The translations under genes were made by a program, and so were the position numbers. 64,000 bases of DNA from Ralstonia sp. 25mfcol4.1 (GTDB lineage: Bacteria > Pseudomonadota > Gammaproteobacteria > Burkholderiales > Burkholderiaceae): contig NZ_FNJO01000002.1 of the NCBI RefSeq assembly GCF_900104095.1, forward strand, positions 558,001 through 622,000, read 5' to 3'. Positions 43,863 to 55,572 of this stretch are shown here, in pieces. Below the pieces are notes generated by a model. That model did not search any database, had not been told where the DNA came from, and worked only from the letters and a program-made list of their open reading frames with translations. Position 1 is the stretch's first letter; each line of letters begins with the position of its first letter.

Positions 43863-44297
43863 TCAGTCCGGATCGGTCAGCATCGAAAGTGCCGTGCGCA
43901 GCGCCGGCAGTCGGCTGCCCAGTTCGGCAATGCGCGCCGCATCGGCGGCCCGTTGGGGCGCCGCCCAGACGGCTTCCGGGAAATGGGTGTCCCAGCGGTA
44001 GCGCGGGATGATGTGCCAGTGCAGGTGCGGCACCATGTTGCCGAACGCGGCCAGGTTGACCTTGTCCGGCGTCATGACTTCGCGCACCACGCGCTCGACG
44101 CGCGCCACCAGCCGCATCAGCCACGCCTGGTCGGCATCGTCCAGGTCGGTCAGCTCGGCGGCATGGTCGTTCCAGACCACGCGGCAGAATCCCGGGAAGC
44201 GGCCGTGCTCGACCAGGATCACGCGCGCGCGGTCGCCCATCCAGGCCAGCTCGCCGCCGTCGGCTTCGCAGAGCGGGCAGTTCGGAACCCGGCTCAT
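43863..44297 (-). CDS. HIT-family protein
   Basis: Histidine-triad protein of 144 residues, likely a nucleotide phosphoramidase or diadenosine hydrolase. The catalytic triad segment HLHWHIIPRY is at about residues 91-100, preceded by KVNLAAFGNMVPHLH. Two cysteines near the start (NCPLCEADG) could hold zinc, as in some HIT proteins. The start is ATG 44297. It lies 9 bases after the stop of the large oxidoreductase and probably belongs to its transcript. Confidence 0.87.
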   Translation of the reverse strand: MSRVPNCPLCEADGGELAWMGDRARVILVEHGRFPGFCRVVWNDHAAELTDLDDADQAWLMRLVARVERVVREVMTPDKVNLAAFGNMVPHLHWHIIPRYRWDTHFPEAVWAAPQRAADAARIAELGSRLPALRTALSMLTDPD

Positions 44298-44306
44298 GGC
44301 AATGGC

Positions 44307-47300
44307 TTACACCAGCACGCGCTCGATGCCGCCGGCGTTGGCGCGGGCCACGTACTCGGGCATCCAGTTCTCGCCCAGCAGGTGCTTGGCCATTTCCACG
44401 ACGATGTAATCGGCCGTGACCGACGCATCCTCGTTGTAACGCGACAGGCCCTGCAGGCAGGACGGGCAGCTGGTCAGGATCTTGACGTCGCCGTTGAAGT
44501 CGTCGGTGCGCAGCTTGTCCGCACCCTTGCGCATCTCCTCTTCCTTGCGGAAACGGATCTGCGTCGACACATCCGGACGCGTCACGGCCAGCGTGCCCGA
44601 TTCCCCGCAGCAACGCTCGTTTTTCTCGATCTTGCCGCCGCCCTGGTTGCCGCCCATCAGGTCGTTCACCAGCCTGGTCGGGTCCATCGTCTTGATCGGG
44701 GTGTGGCAGGGGTCGTGGTACATGTAGCGCGTACCGGTCACGCCTTCCAGTTTCACGCCCCTTTCGAGCAGGTACTCGTGGATGTCGATGATGCGGCAGC
44801 CCGGGAAGATCTTGTCGAACTCGTACCCGGCCAGCTGGTCGTAGCACGTGCCGCAGCTGACCACCACGGTCTTGATATCGAGGTAGTTCAGCGTATTGGC
44901 CACGCGGTGGAACAGCACGCGGTTGTCGCTGACCATCTTTTCGGCCTTGTCATACTGGCCGGCGCCGCGCTGCGGATAGCCGCAGCACAGGTAGCCCGGC
45001 GGCAGCACGGTCTGCACGCCCACGTGCCAGAGCATGGCCTGCGTGGCCAGCCCCACCTGCGAGAACAGGCGCTCCGACCCGCAGCCCGGGAAGTAGAACA
45101 CGGCTTCGGTCTCGGCCGTGGTCGTCTTCGGGTTGCGGATGATCGGCACGATCTCGTTGTCTTCGATATCGAGCAGCGCGCGCGCCGTCTTCTTGGGCAG
45201 GTTCCCCGGCATCTTCTTGTTGATGAAGTGGATCACCTGCTCCTGCACCGGCGGCTTGCCAACCGTGGCGGGCGGATGCTGGGTCTGCTTCTTCGCGAAC
45301 TTCTTGAGCACCTCGTTGCCCAGGCGCTGCGCCTTGTAGCCCCAGCCGATCATGGCCGCGCGGGTCATGTTGATCGTCTGCGGATTGGTCGCGTTCAGGA
45401 AGAACATCGACGCGGCGGTGCCCGGGTTGAACTTCTTCTGGCCCATCTTGCGCAGCAGGTTGCGCATGTTCATCGACACGTCGCCGAAGTCGATCTTGAC
45501 CGGGCACGGCGTCACGCACTTGTGGCAGACCGTGCAGTGGTCGGCCACGTCCGAGAACTCGTCCCAGTGCTTGATCGACACGCCGCGGCGCGTCTGCTCC
45601 TCATACAGGAACGCCTCGACCAGCAGCGACGTGGCCAGGATCTTGTTGCGCGGGCTGTACAGCAGGTTGGCGCGCGGCACGTGCGTGGCGCACACGGGCT
45701 TGCACTTGCCGCAGCGCAGGCAGTCCTTGACGCTGTCGGCAATGGCGCCGATGTCGCTCTGCTGCATGATGATGGACTCGTGCCCCATCAGGCCGAACGA
45801 CGGCGTGTACGCATTGCGCAGGTCGGCGCCCGGCAGCAGCTTGCCCTTGTTGAAGCGGCCCTGCGGGTCCACGCGCTGCTTGTACTCCCGGAATTCGCCG
45901 ATCTCGTCTTCGGTCAGGAATTCGAGCTTGGTGATGCCGATGCCGTGCTCGCCCGAAATCACGCCGTCCAGCGAACGCGCCAGGTCCATGATGCGGGCCA
46001 CCGCGCGGTGCGCGTCCTGCAGCATGTCGTAGTCGTCCGAGTTGACGGGCAGGTTCGTGTGGACGTTGCCGTCACCGGCGTGCATGTGCAGCGCCACGAA
46101 CACGCGGCCGCGCAGCACCTGCTTGTGGATCTTCTGCGCCTCGTCCAGGATCGGCTTGAATTCGCCACCGTTGAAGATCTTGCGCAGTTCCGCGCGGATC
46201 TCGTTCTTCCAGCTCACGCGGATCGTACGGTCCTGCATCAGGTGGAACACCGTGGCGTCCGGCTGGCTCTGCAGGCGTTGCTCGAAGGCCGGACCCAGCA
46301 GGCCCAGGCCATGGCCGATCAGCGATGCGCGGGCGGTCTGCAGCGGCGTATCGAGGTGGTCCTGCAGATAGCGCCAGCGCGCGCGGATCTCGCGCAGCAG
46401 CGTCAGCGCATGCTGCACGCGGTCTTCCAGCAGTTCGGCGCTCGGAATCTCGTTGGCGTCGTCGCTGCGGCCCAGCGGCAGGTTGCCGCGCGCGAAGAAT
46501 GCTTCCAGCTCGTCCAGCAGCTTGAGCTTGTTCTTGGTCGACAGTTCGATGTTGATGCGCTCGATGCCGTCCGTGTACTCGCCCATGCGGGGCAGCGGAA
46601 TCACCACGTCCTCGTTGATCTTGAAGGCGTTGGTGTGGCGCGCGATGGCGGCGGTACGCGAGCGGTCGAGCCAGAACTTCTTGCGGGCCTCGGGGCTCAC
46701 GGCGATGAAGCCTTCGCCGCTCTTGCCGTTGGCCATGCGGATTACTTCCGAGGTGGCGCGCGCCACGGCGTCTTCGTCGTCGCCGACGATATCGCCGATC
46801 AGCACCATCTTCGGGAAGGCATTGCGCTTGCTCTTGGTCGCGTAGCCGACCGCGCGCAGATAGCGTTCATCCAGATGCTCCAGCCCCGCCAGGATGGCGC
46901 CGCCCTCGCGTCTGGATTCGGCATCGAGGAAATCCTTGATCTCGACGATGCTGGGAATGGCGTCGCGCGGCTGGCCGAAGAACTCCAGGCAGACCGTGCG
47001 GATGTGCTTCGGCATGCGATGCAGGATCCAGCGCGCGCTGGTGATTATGCCGTCGCAGCCTTCCTTCTGCACGCCGGGCAGGCCGGCCAGGAACTTGTCG
47101 GTAACGTCCTTGCCCAGGCCTTCCTTGCGGAACTTGCGGCCTTCGATGGCCAGCGTCTCGGTGCGCAGCACCTTCTCGCCCGGCTTGCGGTTGCCGTCCG
47201 ACCACTTCAGCTCGAACGTGGCCACCGGCACGTCATGGATCTTGCCCAGGTTGTGGTCCATGCGGGTGATCTCGAGCCAGTTGCCCTCGGGATCGACCAT

Positions 47301-48281
47301 GCGCCACCACGCCAGGTTGTCCAGCGCCGTACCCCACAGCACGGCCTTCTTGCCGCCCGCATTCATCGCCACGTTGCCGCCGATGCACGATGCATCGATC
47401 GACGTCGGGTCCACGGCGAACACCAGGCCAGCGCGGTCGGCGGCATCGGCGACGCGGCGCGTCACCACGCCGGCGCCCGAGAAGATCGTCGCCACCTTGT
47501 GCGACACGTTGGGCAGGTCGGACATCTCCACCGCGTCCAGCTGCTCCAGCTTTTCGGTGTTGATGACGGCCGAGAACGGCGTCAGCGGCACGGCGCCGCC
47601 GGTGTAGCCGGTGCCACCCCCGCGCGGAATGATGGTCAGGCCCAGCTCGAAGCAGCCCTTGACCAGCCCCGCGATTTCTTCCTCGGTGTCCGGCGTCAGC
47701 ACCACGAACGGGTATTCCACGCGCCAGTCGGTGGCGTCGGTCACGTGCGACACGCGCGACAGGCCGTCGAACTTGATGTTGTCCTTCTGGGTCACCTTGC
47801 CCAGCACACGCTGGGTGCGCTTGCGCAGCGCGTAGGCATTGGCAAATTCCTGCTGGAACGACTCGATCGCCTGCTTGGCGAACGCGACCAGCTGCTCCAC
47901 GCGGTGCGAACGGTCTTCGGCGGCTGGCTCGGCGTGCTCGGCACGGTCGGCGGCGCGGCGCTTCTCGATTTCGTTCAGGCGGTGGTGCAGCGCGCTGACC
48001 AGCATCTGGCGGCGCTTGGGATTTTCCAGCAGGTCGTCCTGCAGGTAGGGATTGCGGCGGACCACCCAGATATCGCCCAGCACCTCGTAAAGCATGCGGG
48101 CCGACCGGCCGGTACGGCGTTCGCCGCGCAGTTCGTCGAGGATGCGCCAGGCTTCTTCGCCCAGCAGACGGATGACAATCTCGCGATCCGAAAACGACGT
48201 GTAGTTATAGGGGATCTCACGCAGGCGCGGCGGGGCGTCCTGCGTGGCGAGCTTGGCATCGAGCACGAGTGGGGCGTTCAT
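44307..48281 (-). CDS. Large FAD-linked oxidase / Fe-S oxidoreductase fusion (DLD-like)
   Basis: Multi-domain oxidoreductase of 1324 residues. From the N-terminus: an N-terminal region of unknown role (about 1-170), an FAD-binding PCMH-type domain (about 185-340, [17 protein letters not shown]), an FAD-oxidase C-terminal domain (about 560-830), a [4Fe-4S] ferredoxin pair ([12 protein letters not shown] and [14 protein letters not shown], about 880-955), and CCG cysteine-rich domains ([13 protein letters not shown] and CCGESGTL, about 1100-1260) as in GlcF/LldE. It looks like D-2-hydroxyacid dehydrogenase and its Fe-S subunit joined in one chain. The ATG at 48281 is preferred to an upstream GTG. 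Substrate unknown; D-lactate or glycolate is plausible. Confidence 0.87.
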   Translation of the reverse strand: MNAPLVLDAKLATQDAPPRLREIPYNYTSFSDREIVIRLLGEEAWRILDELRGERRTGRSARMLYEVLGDIWVVRRNPYLQDDLLENPKRRQMLVSALHHRLNEIEKRRAADRAEHAEPAAEDRSHRVEQLVAFAKQAIESFQQEFANAYALRKRTQRVLGKVTQKDNIKFDGLSRVSHVTDATDWRVEYPFVVLTPDTEEEIAGLVKGCFELGLTIIPRGGGTGYTGGAVPLTPFSAVINTEKLEQLDAVEMSDLPNVSHKVATIFSGAGVVTRRVADAADRAGLVFAVDPTSIDASCIGGNVAMNAGGKKAVLWGTALDNLAWWRMVDPEGNWLEITRMDHNLGKIHDVPVATFELKWSDGNRKPGEKVLRTETLAIEGRKFRKEGLGKDVTDKFLAGLPGVQKEGCDGIITSARWILHRMPKHIRTVCLEFFGQPRDAIPSIVEIKDFLDAESRREGGAILAGLEHLDERYLRAVGYATKSKRNAFPKMVLIGDIVGDDEDAVARATSEVIRMANGKSGEGFIAVSPEARKKFWLDRSRTAAIARHTNAFKINEDVVIPLPRMGEYTDGIERINIELSTKNKLKLLDELEAFFARGNLPLGRSDDANEIPSAELLEDRVQHALTLLREIRARWRYLQDHLDTPLQTARASLIGHGLGLLGPAFEQRLQSQPDATVFHLMQDRTIRVSWKNEIRAELRKIFNGGEFKPILDEAQKIHKQVLRGRVFVALHMHAGDGNVHTNLPVNSDDYDMLQDAHRAVARIMDLARSLDGVISGEHGIGITKLEFLTEDEIGEFREYKQRVDPQGRFNKGKLLPGADLRNAYTPSFGLMGHESIIMQQSDIGAIADSVKDCLRCGKCKPVCATHVPRANLLYSPRNKILATSLLVEAFLYEEQTRRGVSIKHWDEFSDVADHCTVCHKCVTPCPVKIDFGDVSMNMRNLLRKMGQKKFNPGTAASMFFLNATNPQTINMTRAAMIGWGYKAQRLGNEVLKKFAKKQTQHPPATVGKPPVQEQVIHFINKKMPGNLPKKTARALLDIEDNEIVPIIRNPKTTTAETEAVFYFPGCGSERLFSQVGLATQAMLWHVGVQTVLPPGYLCCGYPQRGAGQYDKAEKMVSDNRVLFHRVANTLNYLDIKTVVVSCGTCYDQLAGYEFDKIFPGCRIIDIHEYLLERGVKLEGVTGTRYMYHDPCHTPIKTMDPTRLVNDLMGGNQGGGKIEKNERCCGESGTLAVTRPDVSTQIRFRKEEEMRKGADKLRTDDFNGDVKILTSCPSCLQGLSRYNEDASVTADYIVVEMAKHLLGENWMPEYVARANAGGIERVLV

Positions 48282-48427
48282 GGGCGGGACCGCTTCGAAG
48301 CTGCGCACGGGGACGGTGCGCGATTTTCGTCATTAAAGGGCGATTGTACTGCAACGCCCAGTTTCGCCGCACCGCAGCAAGCCCGTTTTGGGGGAATAAC
48401 CCCTGAAAATGTCCGGGATCGGCATGG

Positions 48428-48439
48428 ATTGCATGCAAT
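48428..48439. promoter_or_regulatory. Perfect 12-bp palindrome upstream of the large oxidoreductase
   Basis: ATTGCATGCAAT, perfect dyad, in the 200-base gap between the YqaA-like stop and the oxidoreductase start. A second, imperfect dyad GGGGTTATTCCCC lies nearby (about 48390-48402). It could be an operator. The regulator is unknown. Confidence 0.35.
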
Positions 48440-48481
48440 TTCGCGCATTTCAGGCATTTCCGGGCGCCTGCCCTCCCACGC

Positions 48482-49060
48482 CTAGAACCACTGCCGGATT
48501 GCCGCGCCCACGCCATGCCAGAACGAATCGGGAATCCAGAGCAGACTGGCTGTCATGGCCAGGTAGCGCAGAAACTTGCCGATTGCCATATAGAACAGGC
48601 TGCGCCAGAACGGCATGCGCAGCCAACCCGCCAAAGTGCACAATGGATCACCAATACCAGGCAGCCACGAAAACAGCATGGTCGGGGGCCCGTACCGGCG
48701 CATCCAGCGAAAATATCTGGCGTCCAGCCCCGGCTTGTGCCGCTTGCGAGGGTGTTTGCGATGTTCGGCATGTTCGCGCTCATGCTCGTGGTGCTGGCGC
48801 CGCTGGCGGTAACGCACCACCGCCAGCTTGGCGGCGTAGCCCAGCCACCAGTCGATGGCACCCCCCAGCGTGTTGCCGGCCGTGGCCACCAGGATCGCCG
48901 GCCAGAACATGTCCGGATTGAGCTTCACGTAGCCGAACACGGCGGGCTCCGACCCCAGCGGCAGCAGCGTGGCCGACACCAGGCTGACCACGAAAATGGC
49001 CGGCAGCCCGACCTTGGGCAGGGCTACGGTCTCGAACAGCCAGTCGATGAAGGCTTCCAT
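48482..49060 (-). CDS. YqaA-like VTT-domain membrane protein with His-rich loop
   Basis: Small DedA/VTT-type membrane protein of 192 residues, similar to E. coli YqaA. Hydrophobic segments are at about 8-40 and 52-75, then a VTT core GPPTMLFSWLPGIGDPLCTLAGWLRMPFW (about 124-152). Between about residues 84 and 107 is a strongly charged histidine-rich insert (RRQHHEHEREHAEHRKHPRK), not usual for the family. No function is proven. It is divergent from coxS and lies upstream of the oxidoreductase on the same strand. Confidence 0.83.
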   Translation of the reverse strand: MEAFIDWLFETVALPKVGLPAIFVVSLVSATLLPLGSEPAVFGYVKLNPDMFWPAILVATAGNTLGGAIDWWLGYAAKLAVVRYRQRRQHHEHEREHAEHRKHPRKRHKPGLDARYFRWMRRYGPPTMLFSWLPGIGDPLCTLAGWLRMPFWRSLFYMAIGKFLRYLAMTASLLWIPDSFWHGVGAAIRQWF

Positions 49061-49317
49061 GCGCGGGGACGTTGGACAGGCCGCTCAGGGCAGGGGAACC
49101 CGCATGGCAGCACCGATGGTTTTGTGATTTACTTTTAGAGCCTGTGGCGGCGGATCGTTCATTCCGCCGCAAGACCGGGCAAACCCGGCAGCACCAATAT
49201 CACGAAATAGCCGTCTCAACCAAGCGGCAGTACCGCGTCGTGGCCCGTCCCGCGCAGTCTTTCATTCGGGGATCGGCGGAGCTGGCCATGCGCGCACCAC
49301 CCCACATGGAGACAAGC

Positions 49318-49812
49318 ATGGCGATTCCGATCCGCCTGACGGTCAACGGCAAGCCCGTTGACGCGCAGGTCGAACCCAACACCCTTCTGGTCCAGTTCCT
49401 GCGCGAGCAGCTTCGCCTGACCGGCACCCACGTGGGCTGCGACACCGCCCAGTGCGGGGCCTGCACCGTCCATCTGGACGGCCGTGCCGTGAAGTCCTGC
49501 AACCTGCTGGCAGTCCAGGCGGACGGGGCCAGCGTGACCACCATCGAAGGCCTGGCGGCCAACGGCGAGATGCACCCCATGCAGCAGGCGTTCCGCGAAT
49601 GCCACGGCCTGCAATGCGGCTTCTGCACGCCCGGCATGGTGATGGCGGCCACGTCGCTGCTGCAGCAGCAGCCGCATGCCGATGCCCAGGCCATCCGCGA
49701 GCAGCTCGAAGGCAATCTGTGCCGCTGCACCGGCTACCACAACATCGTGCGTGCGGTGCAGCAGGGGCAGGCCGCCATGCAGGGCGACCGCGCCACGGTC
49801 AGCGCCGAATAA
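49318..49812 (+). CDS. coxS: Molybdenum hydroxylase small subunit (2Fe-2S, CoxS-like)
   Basis: Electron-transfer subunit of 164 residues. The N-terminal plant-type [2Fe-2S] cluster is in CDTAQCGACTVHLDG with a fourth Cys in VKSC, about 44-66. The C-terminal cluster uses CGFC and CRCTGYHNI, about 104-145. Start ATG 49318 is preceded by GGAGACAAGC. It is the first gene of a plus-strand operon in the order S-L-M, the order usual for form II cox-like clusters. About 250 bases separate it from the divergent YqaA-like gene. Confidence 0.93.
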   Translation: MAIPIRLTVNGKPVDAQVEPNTLLVQFLREQLRLTGTHVGCDTAQCGACTVHLDGRAVKSCNLLAVQADGASVTTIEGLAANGEMHPMQQAFRECHGLQCGFCTPGMVMAATSLLQQQPHADAQAIREQLEGNLCRCTGYHNIVRAVQQGQAAMQGDRATVSAE

Positions 49813-49824
49813 GGGAGGCCCGTC

Positions 49825-52209
<2,385 letters not shown>

Positions 52210-52223
52210 CGGAGGAGACGACC

Positions 52224-53024
52224 ATGTACGCATTCCAGTATGAACGCGCCACGGACGCCGGCGCCGCAGTGGCCAAGCTCAAGGCCGATGGCGAGGCCAA
52301 GTTCCTGGCCGGCGGGCAAAGCCTGCTGGCCGCGATGAAGTTGCGCCTGGCCGCCCCATCGACGCTGGTCGACATCTCGCGCATTCCGGGCATCGCGGAC
52401 ATCACGGTGCAAGGCGACGAACTGGTGATCGGCGCCGCCGCGCGCCACGCCGACGTGGCCGCCAACGCCGAGGTCATGCGGCGCATTCCGGCGCTGGCCG
52501 CGCTGGCATTCGGCATCGGCGACCGCCAGGTGCGCGCGATGGGCACGATTGGCGGGTCGCTGGCCAACGACGATCCCGCCGCAGACTACCCGGCGGCAGT
52601 GCTCGGCCTGAACGCCACCGTCGTCACCGACCGTCGCAGCATTGCCGCCGATGACTTCTTCAAGGGCCTCTATGAGACTGCGCTGGCGCCTGACGAGCTG
52701 ATCACGGCCGTACGGTTCCCCGTGCCCGACCGCGCTGCCTACATCAAGTTCCGCAACCCGGCGTCGCGCTTCGCGCTGGTGGGCGTGATGGTGGCGCGCA
52801 CCGGCCAGGCCGTACGCGTGGCCGTGACAGGCGCGGCCGACAGCGTGTTCCGCGCGCCGGCGCTCGAACAGGCGCTGACCGCCAGTTTCACCGTGGCGGC
52901 GGCACGCGCGGTGAAGGTCGATCCATCCGGCCTCAACCGCGACCTGCATGCCTCGCCCGAGTACCGCGCGCACCTGATTCCGGTGCTGACGGCCAGGGCC
53001 GTGGAACAGGCGCTGAAGGGATAG
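52224..53024 (+). CDS. coxM: Molybdenum hydroxylase medium subunit (FAD, CoxM-like)
   Basis: FAD-binding subunit of 266 residues, PCMH fold. Motifs are FLAGGQSLLAAMKLRL (about 32-47, FAD pyrophosphate loop) and GTIGGSLANDDPAADYPAAVL (about 112-132), as in CoxM. It ends with the CO_deh_flav_C-like segment VRVAVTGAADSVFRAPALEQAL. The ATG at 52224 has a strong GGAGGAGACGACC site, 14 bases after the L subunit. A long repeat-filled gap follows before the MoxR gene. Confidence 0.93.
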   Translation: MYAFQYERATDAGAAVAKLKADGEAKFLAGGQSLLAAMKLRLAAPSTLVDISRIPGIADITVQGDELVIGAAARHADVAANAEVMRRIPALAALAFGIGDRQVRAMGTIGGSLANDDPAADYPAAVLGLNATVVTDRRSIAADDFFKGLYETALAPDELITAVRFPVPDRAAYIKFRNPASRFALVGVMVARTGQAVRVAVTGAADSVFRAPALEQALTASFTVAAARAVKVDPSGLNRDLHASPEYRAHLIPVLTARAVEQALKG

Positions 53025-53036
53025 TGTCGCCTGCGG

Positions 53037-53245
53037 CTCACCCGCCCCTCTGGTTTGCTTCCCGCTCCCGCAAAGCGGGAGCGGGCCGGGGGAGAGGGCA
53101 CGGCATGTCAAACGCCACCATGCTGGACCACACCGACGGCTTCGCCCGCCCCTTTGGTTGGCTACCCTCTCCCGCAGGCGGGAGAGGGGCCGGGGGAGAG
53201 GGCACGGCATATCAGGCACCACCATGCCGGATCACACCGACGGCT
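53037..53245. repeat. 104-bp imperfect tandem repeat with palindromic cores
   Basis: Two adjacent copies at an offset of 104 bases, each with CCCGCCCCTYTGG, a GC palindrome (53061-53085 CCCGCTCCCGC/GCGGGAGCGGG; 53165-53188 CCCTCTCCCGC/GCGGGAGAGGG), then CCGGGGGAGAGGGCACGGCAT, GCCACCATG and CACACCGACGGCTTCGC. The palindrome arms differ in both strands at once, suggesting compensating changes. The tail ACCGACGGCTTCGC recurs, reversed, at 7140-7153. Confidence 0.85.
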
Positions 53246-53274
53246 TCGCTGGATGTGGCCGCTTGCTGTACCAC

Positions 53275-53302
53275 CCCTCTCCTCCCCCATGAGGGGAGAG
53301 GG
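53275..53302. repeat. Palindromic GC-rich repeat
   Basis: CCCCTCTCCTC ... GAGGGGAGAGGG, an inverted repeat of the same family, just after the tandem duplication. Confidence 0.65.
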
Positions 53303-53426
53303 AGCCAGGACACCAGTGTCTGCGTCCACCTGGGCGTGGCTCGCGGCAGTGGCCGTTAAACAACCATCGGCTTCGTTGAATTGGCTTCGTTGAATTGGCT
53401 TCGTTAACCTGCCTGCTGCCGTGACA

Positions 53427-54323
53427 ATGCTTCCCACCTCCATCGACCAGACCCTCACCCAGCTCGAAGCCCAGCAGTACTTCGCCGATCGCGAGACCGC
53501 CACCGTGCTGTACCTGGCCCTGCGCATGCACCGGCCGCTGTTCCTGGAAGGCGAGCCCGGCGTTGGCAAGACAGCGCTGGCACAGGCCATGGCTGGCATG
53601 CTCGGCACGCGCCTGCTGCGGCTGCAGTGCTATGAGGGGCTCGATGCCGCCAGTGCGCTCTACGAGTGGGACTACCCGCGCCAGATCATGGCGCTGCGTC
53701 TGGCCGAAGCGCGCGGCGAGCGGCCCGAGCAGCAATCGCTCTACCACGACGACTACCTGCTCAAGCGGCCGCTGCTTGAATCGCTGCTGCCGGACCCCGC
53801 CCGGCCCGATGTGCCGCGCGTGCTGCTGATCGACGAGATCGACCGCGCCGACGAGCCGTTCGAGGCCTTCCTGCTCGAAGTGCTGTCCGAGTATCAGGTG
53901 TCGATCCCCGAAATCGGCGTGATCCGCGCCGAACGCCCGCCGCTGATCGTCATCACGTCGAACCGCACCCGCGAGGTACACGACGCGCTCAAGCGCCGCT
54001 GCCTGTACCAGTGGATGGGCTACCCGGGCCGCGACCGGGAACTGCAGATCGTGGCCGCCCGTGCGCCCGAAGCCGCCGCGGCGCTGCAGCAGCAGGCGGT
54101 GGACTTCATCCACCGGCTGCGCGGCATCGACCTGTTCAAGGCACCCGGCATTGCCGAAGCCATCGACTGGTGCCGCGCGCTGGCCGCGCTGGGCGTGACC
54201 GAACTCGATCCGCAGTCGGTACGCAACACGCTGGGCGTGCTGCTCAAGTACCAGGACGACCTGGCGCGCGCCGATGGCCCCACCATCGCCGACCTGCTGG
54301 CCGGCGCCGCGCCGGCCGCCTGA
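53427..54323 (+). CDS. coxD: MoxR-family AAA ATPase (CoxD-like)
   Basis: AAA+ chaperone of 298 residues. Walker A is GEPGVGKTAL (about 42-51), Walker B VLLIDEIDRAD (about 133-143) and the arginine/sensor segment ITSNRTREVHDALKRRC. MoxR proteins act with VWA-domain partners to mature enzymes; in cox clusters CoxD is needed to install the Cu/S or Mo-S group. ATG 53427 is taken; a GTG at 53421 is in frame. It precedes the CoxE gene by one base. Confidence 0.9.
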   Translation: MLPTSIDQTLTQLEAQQYFADRETATVLYLALRMHRPLFLEGEPGVGKTALAQAMAGMLGTRLLRLQCYEGLDAASALYEWDYPRQIMALRLAEARGERPEQQSLYHDDYLLKRPLLESLLPDPARPDVPRVLLIDEIDRADEPFEAFLLEVLSEYQVSIPEIGVIRAERPPLIVITSNRTREVHDALKRRCLYQWMGYPGRDRELQIVAARAPEAAAALQQQAVDFIHRLRGIDLFKAPGIAEAIDWCRALAALGVTELDPQSVRNTLGVLLKYQDDLARADGPTIADLLAGAAPAA

Positions 54324-54324
54324 T

Positions 54325-55572
54325 ATGCCGCCCGACGTGCCGCCCCATCGCACTGCCTTGCCGATGCTGGCTCGCAACGTGACCCATTTCACGCGGCTGC
54401 TGCGCGATGCGGGCTTTGGCCTGTCGCCGGCCCATGCCGTCGATGCGCTGGACGCCTTGCGCCACATCGACATCGGCGCGCGCAGCGAAGTCCGTGCCGC
54501 GCTGGCCGCGTTGATGCTGTCCGGGCCCGACCAGCGGCCGCTGTTCGATGCCGCCTTCGACCTGTTCTGGCGCGATCCCGACTGGGAAGGCAAGCTGCGC
54601 GCGATGCTGCTGCCGCGCGTGGACGCCGGCGCGCCGCCGCCCAGGCGCAGCAATCGCCTTGCCGATGCACTGGCGGCGCGCCAGCCGGCGGCCCGCAGGC
54701 CGGACCAGCCGATGCGCGAGGAACGCTTCACCGCCCCGCTGACCTTCTCCGACCGCGAGCGTCTGGCAAGCCGCGACTTCGAAACGCTGACCGCCGATGA
54801 ATGGCGGGCCCTGCAGCATCTGGTACGCACGCGCCGCGCCCACCTGGCGCTGCAACGCACGCGCCGGCTCCGGGCCGCCGCCTGCGGCACCCATGCCGAC
54901 CTGCGTGCCAGCGCGCGGCTGGCCGTGCGCCAGCATGGCGAATGGCTGCGCTGGAAATATCGCAAACGTGCCGAGCGCAAGCCGCCCGTGGTGCTGCTGC
55001 TCGACATCTCGGGCTCGATGAGCCAGTACTCGCGCGCGGTGCTGTACTTCTGCCATGCGCTGATGCAGTCGCGCGAGCGCATGCACGTATTCCTGTTCGG
55101 CACGCGGCTGACCAACGTTACCCGTGCGCTGCGCGAACGCGACCCCGACGACGCCGTGACGCTGATTACCGAACAGGTGCGCGACTGGGCCGGCGGCACC
55201 CGCATCGGCGCCGCGCTGGCCGCCTTCAACCGGCAGTGGGCACGCCGCACCCTGAGCGGCCGCGCCACCGTGCTGTTCGCAAGCGACGGCATCGACCTGG
55301 AACACATCGACCTGCTGGAACGGGAAATGGCGCGGCTGCGCCGCTTCGCGCACCGCATCGTGTGGCTCAATCCGCTGCTGCGCTACGCTGAGTTCGCGCC
55401 CCAGGCGCGCGGCATCCAGGCCATCCTGCCGCATGTGGATGCGCTGCGCCCGGCCCACAACCTTGACAGCCTGCTGGCACTGGAAACGCTGCTGGCGGAC
55501 ACCGGCAGGCCCCCGGCCCCGCCATCGGACAGACAAACCGCCCCCCGACAAGGAAATCCGCCATGGAAATGA
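54325..55572 (+). CDS. coxE: VWA-domain protein (CoxE-like)
   Basis: Partner of the MoxR ATPase, 415 residues. The C-terminal VWA domain begins PVVLLLDISGSMSQYSRAVL (about 224-243), with the MIDAS motif DISGSMS and the later TRIGAALAAFNRQW and FASDGIDLEH segments. The N-terminal half is CoxE-like (Arg-rich, GRRADLxxSA type). ATG 54325 follows the CoxD stop by one base. Together with CoxD it probably forms an ATP-driven maturation complex for the molybdenum enzyme. Confidence 0.9.
   Translation: MPPDVPPHRTALPMLARNVTHFTRLLRDAGFGLSPAHAVDALDALRHIDIGARSEVRAALAALMLSGPDQRPLFDAAFDLFWRDPDWEGKLRAMLLPRVDAGAPPPRRSNRLADALAARQPAARRPDQPMREERFTAPLTFSDRERLASRDFETLTADEWRALQHLVRTRRAHLALQRTRRLRAAACGTHADLRASARLAVRQHGEWLRWKYRKRAERKPPVVLLLDISGSMSQYSRAVLYFCHALMQSRERMHVFLFGTRLTNVTRALRERDPDDAVTLITEQVRDWAGGTRIGAALAAFNRQWARRTLSGRATVLFASDGIDLEHIDLLEREMARLRRFAHRIVWLNPLLRYAEFAPQARGIQAILPHVDALRPAHNLDSLLALETLLADTGRPPAPPSDRQTAPRQGNPPWK

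Larger units (their letters stand above)
53025..53426. other. Repeat-filled gap between CoxM-like and MoxR genes
   Basis: 402 bases without a gene. It holds three GC-rich palindromes and a 104-base imperfect tandem duplication (see repeat entries), plus a short direct repeat TTGGCTTCGTTGAA around 53380-53400. No promoter is obvious, so the maturation genes may rely on read-through from coxSLM. Confidence 0.65.

Noticed and set aside
43641..48485. Very long plus-strand open frame antisense to the large oxidoreductase
   Set aside because: High GC and codon bias of the minus-strand gene open the antisense frame. Its protein is Arg/His/Val-rich with no domain, while the minus-strand frame shows clear FAD and Fe-S motifs.
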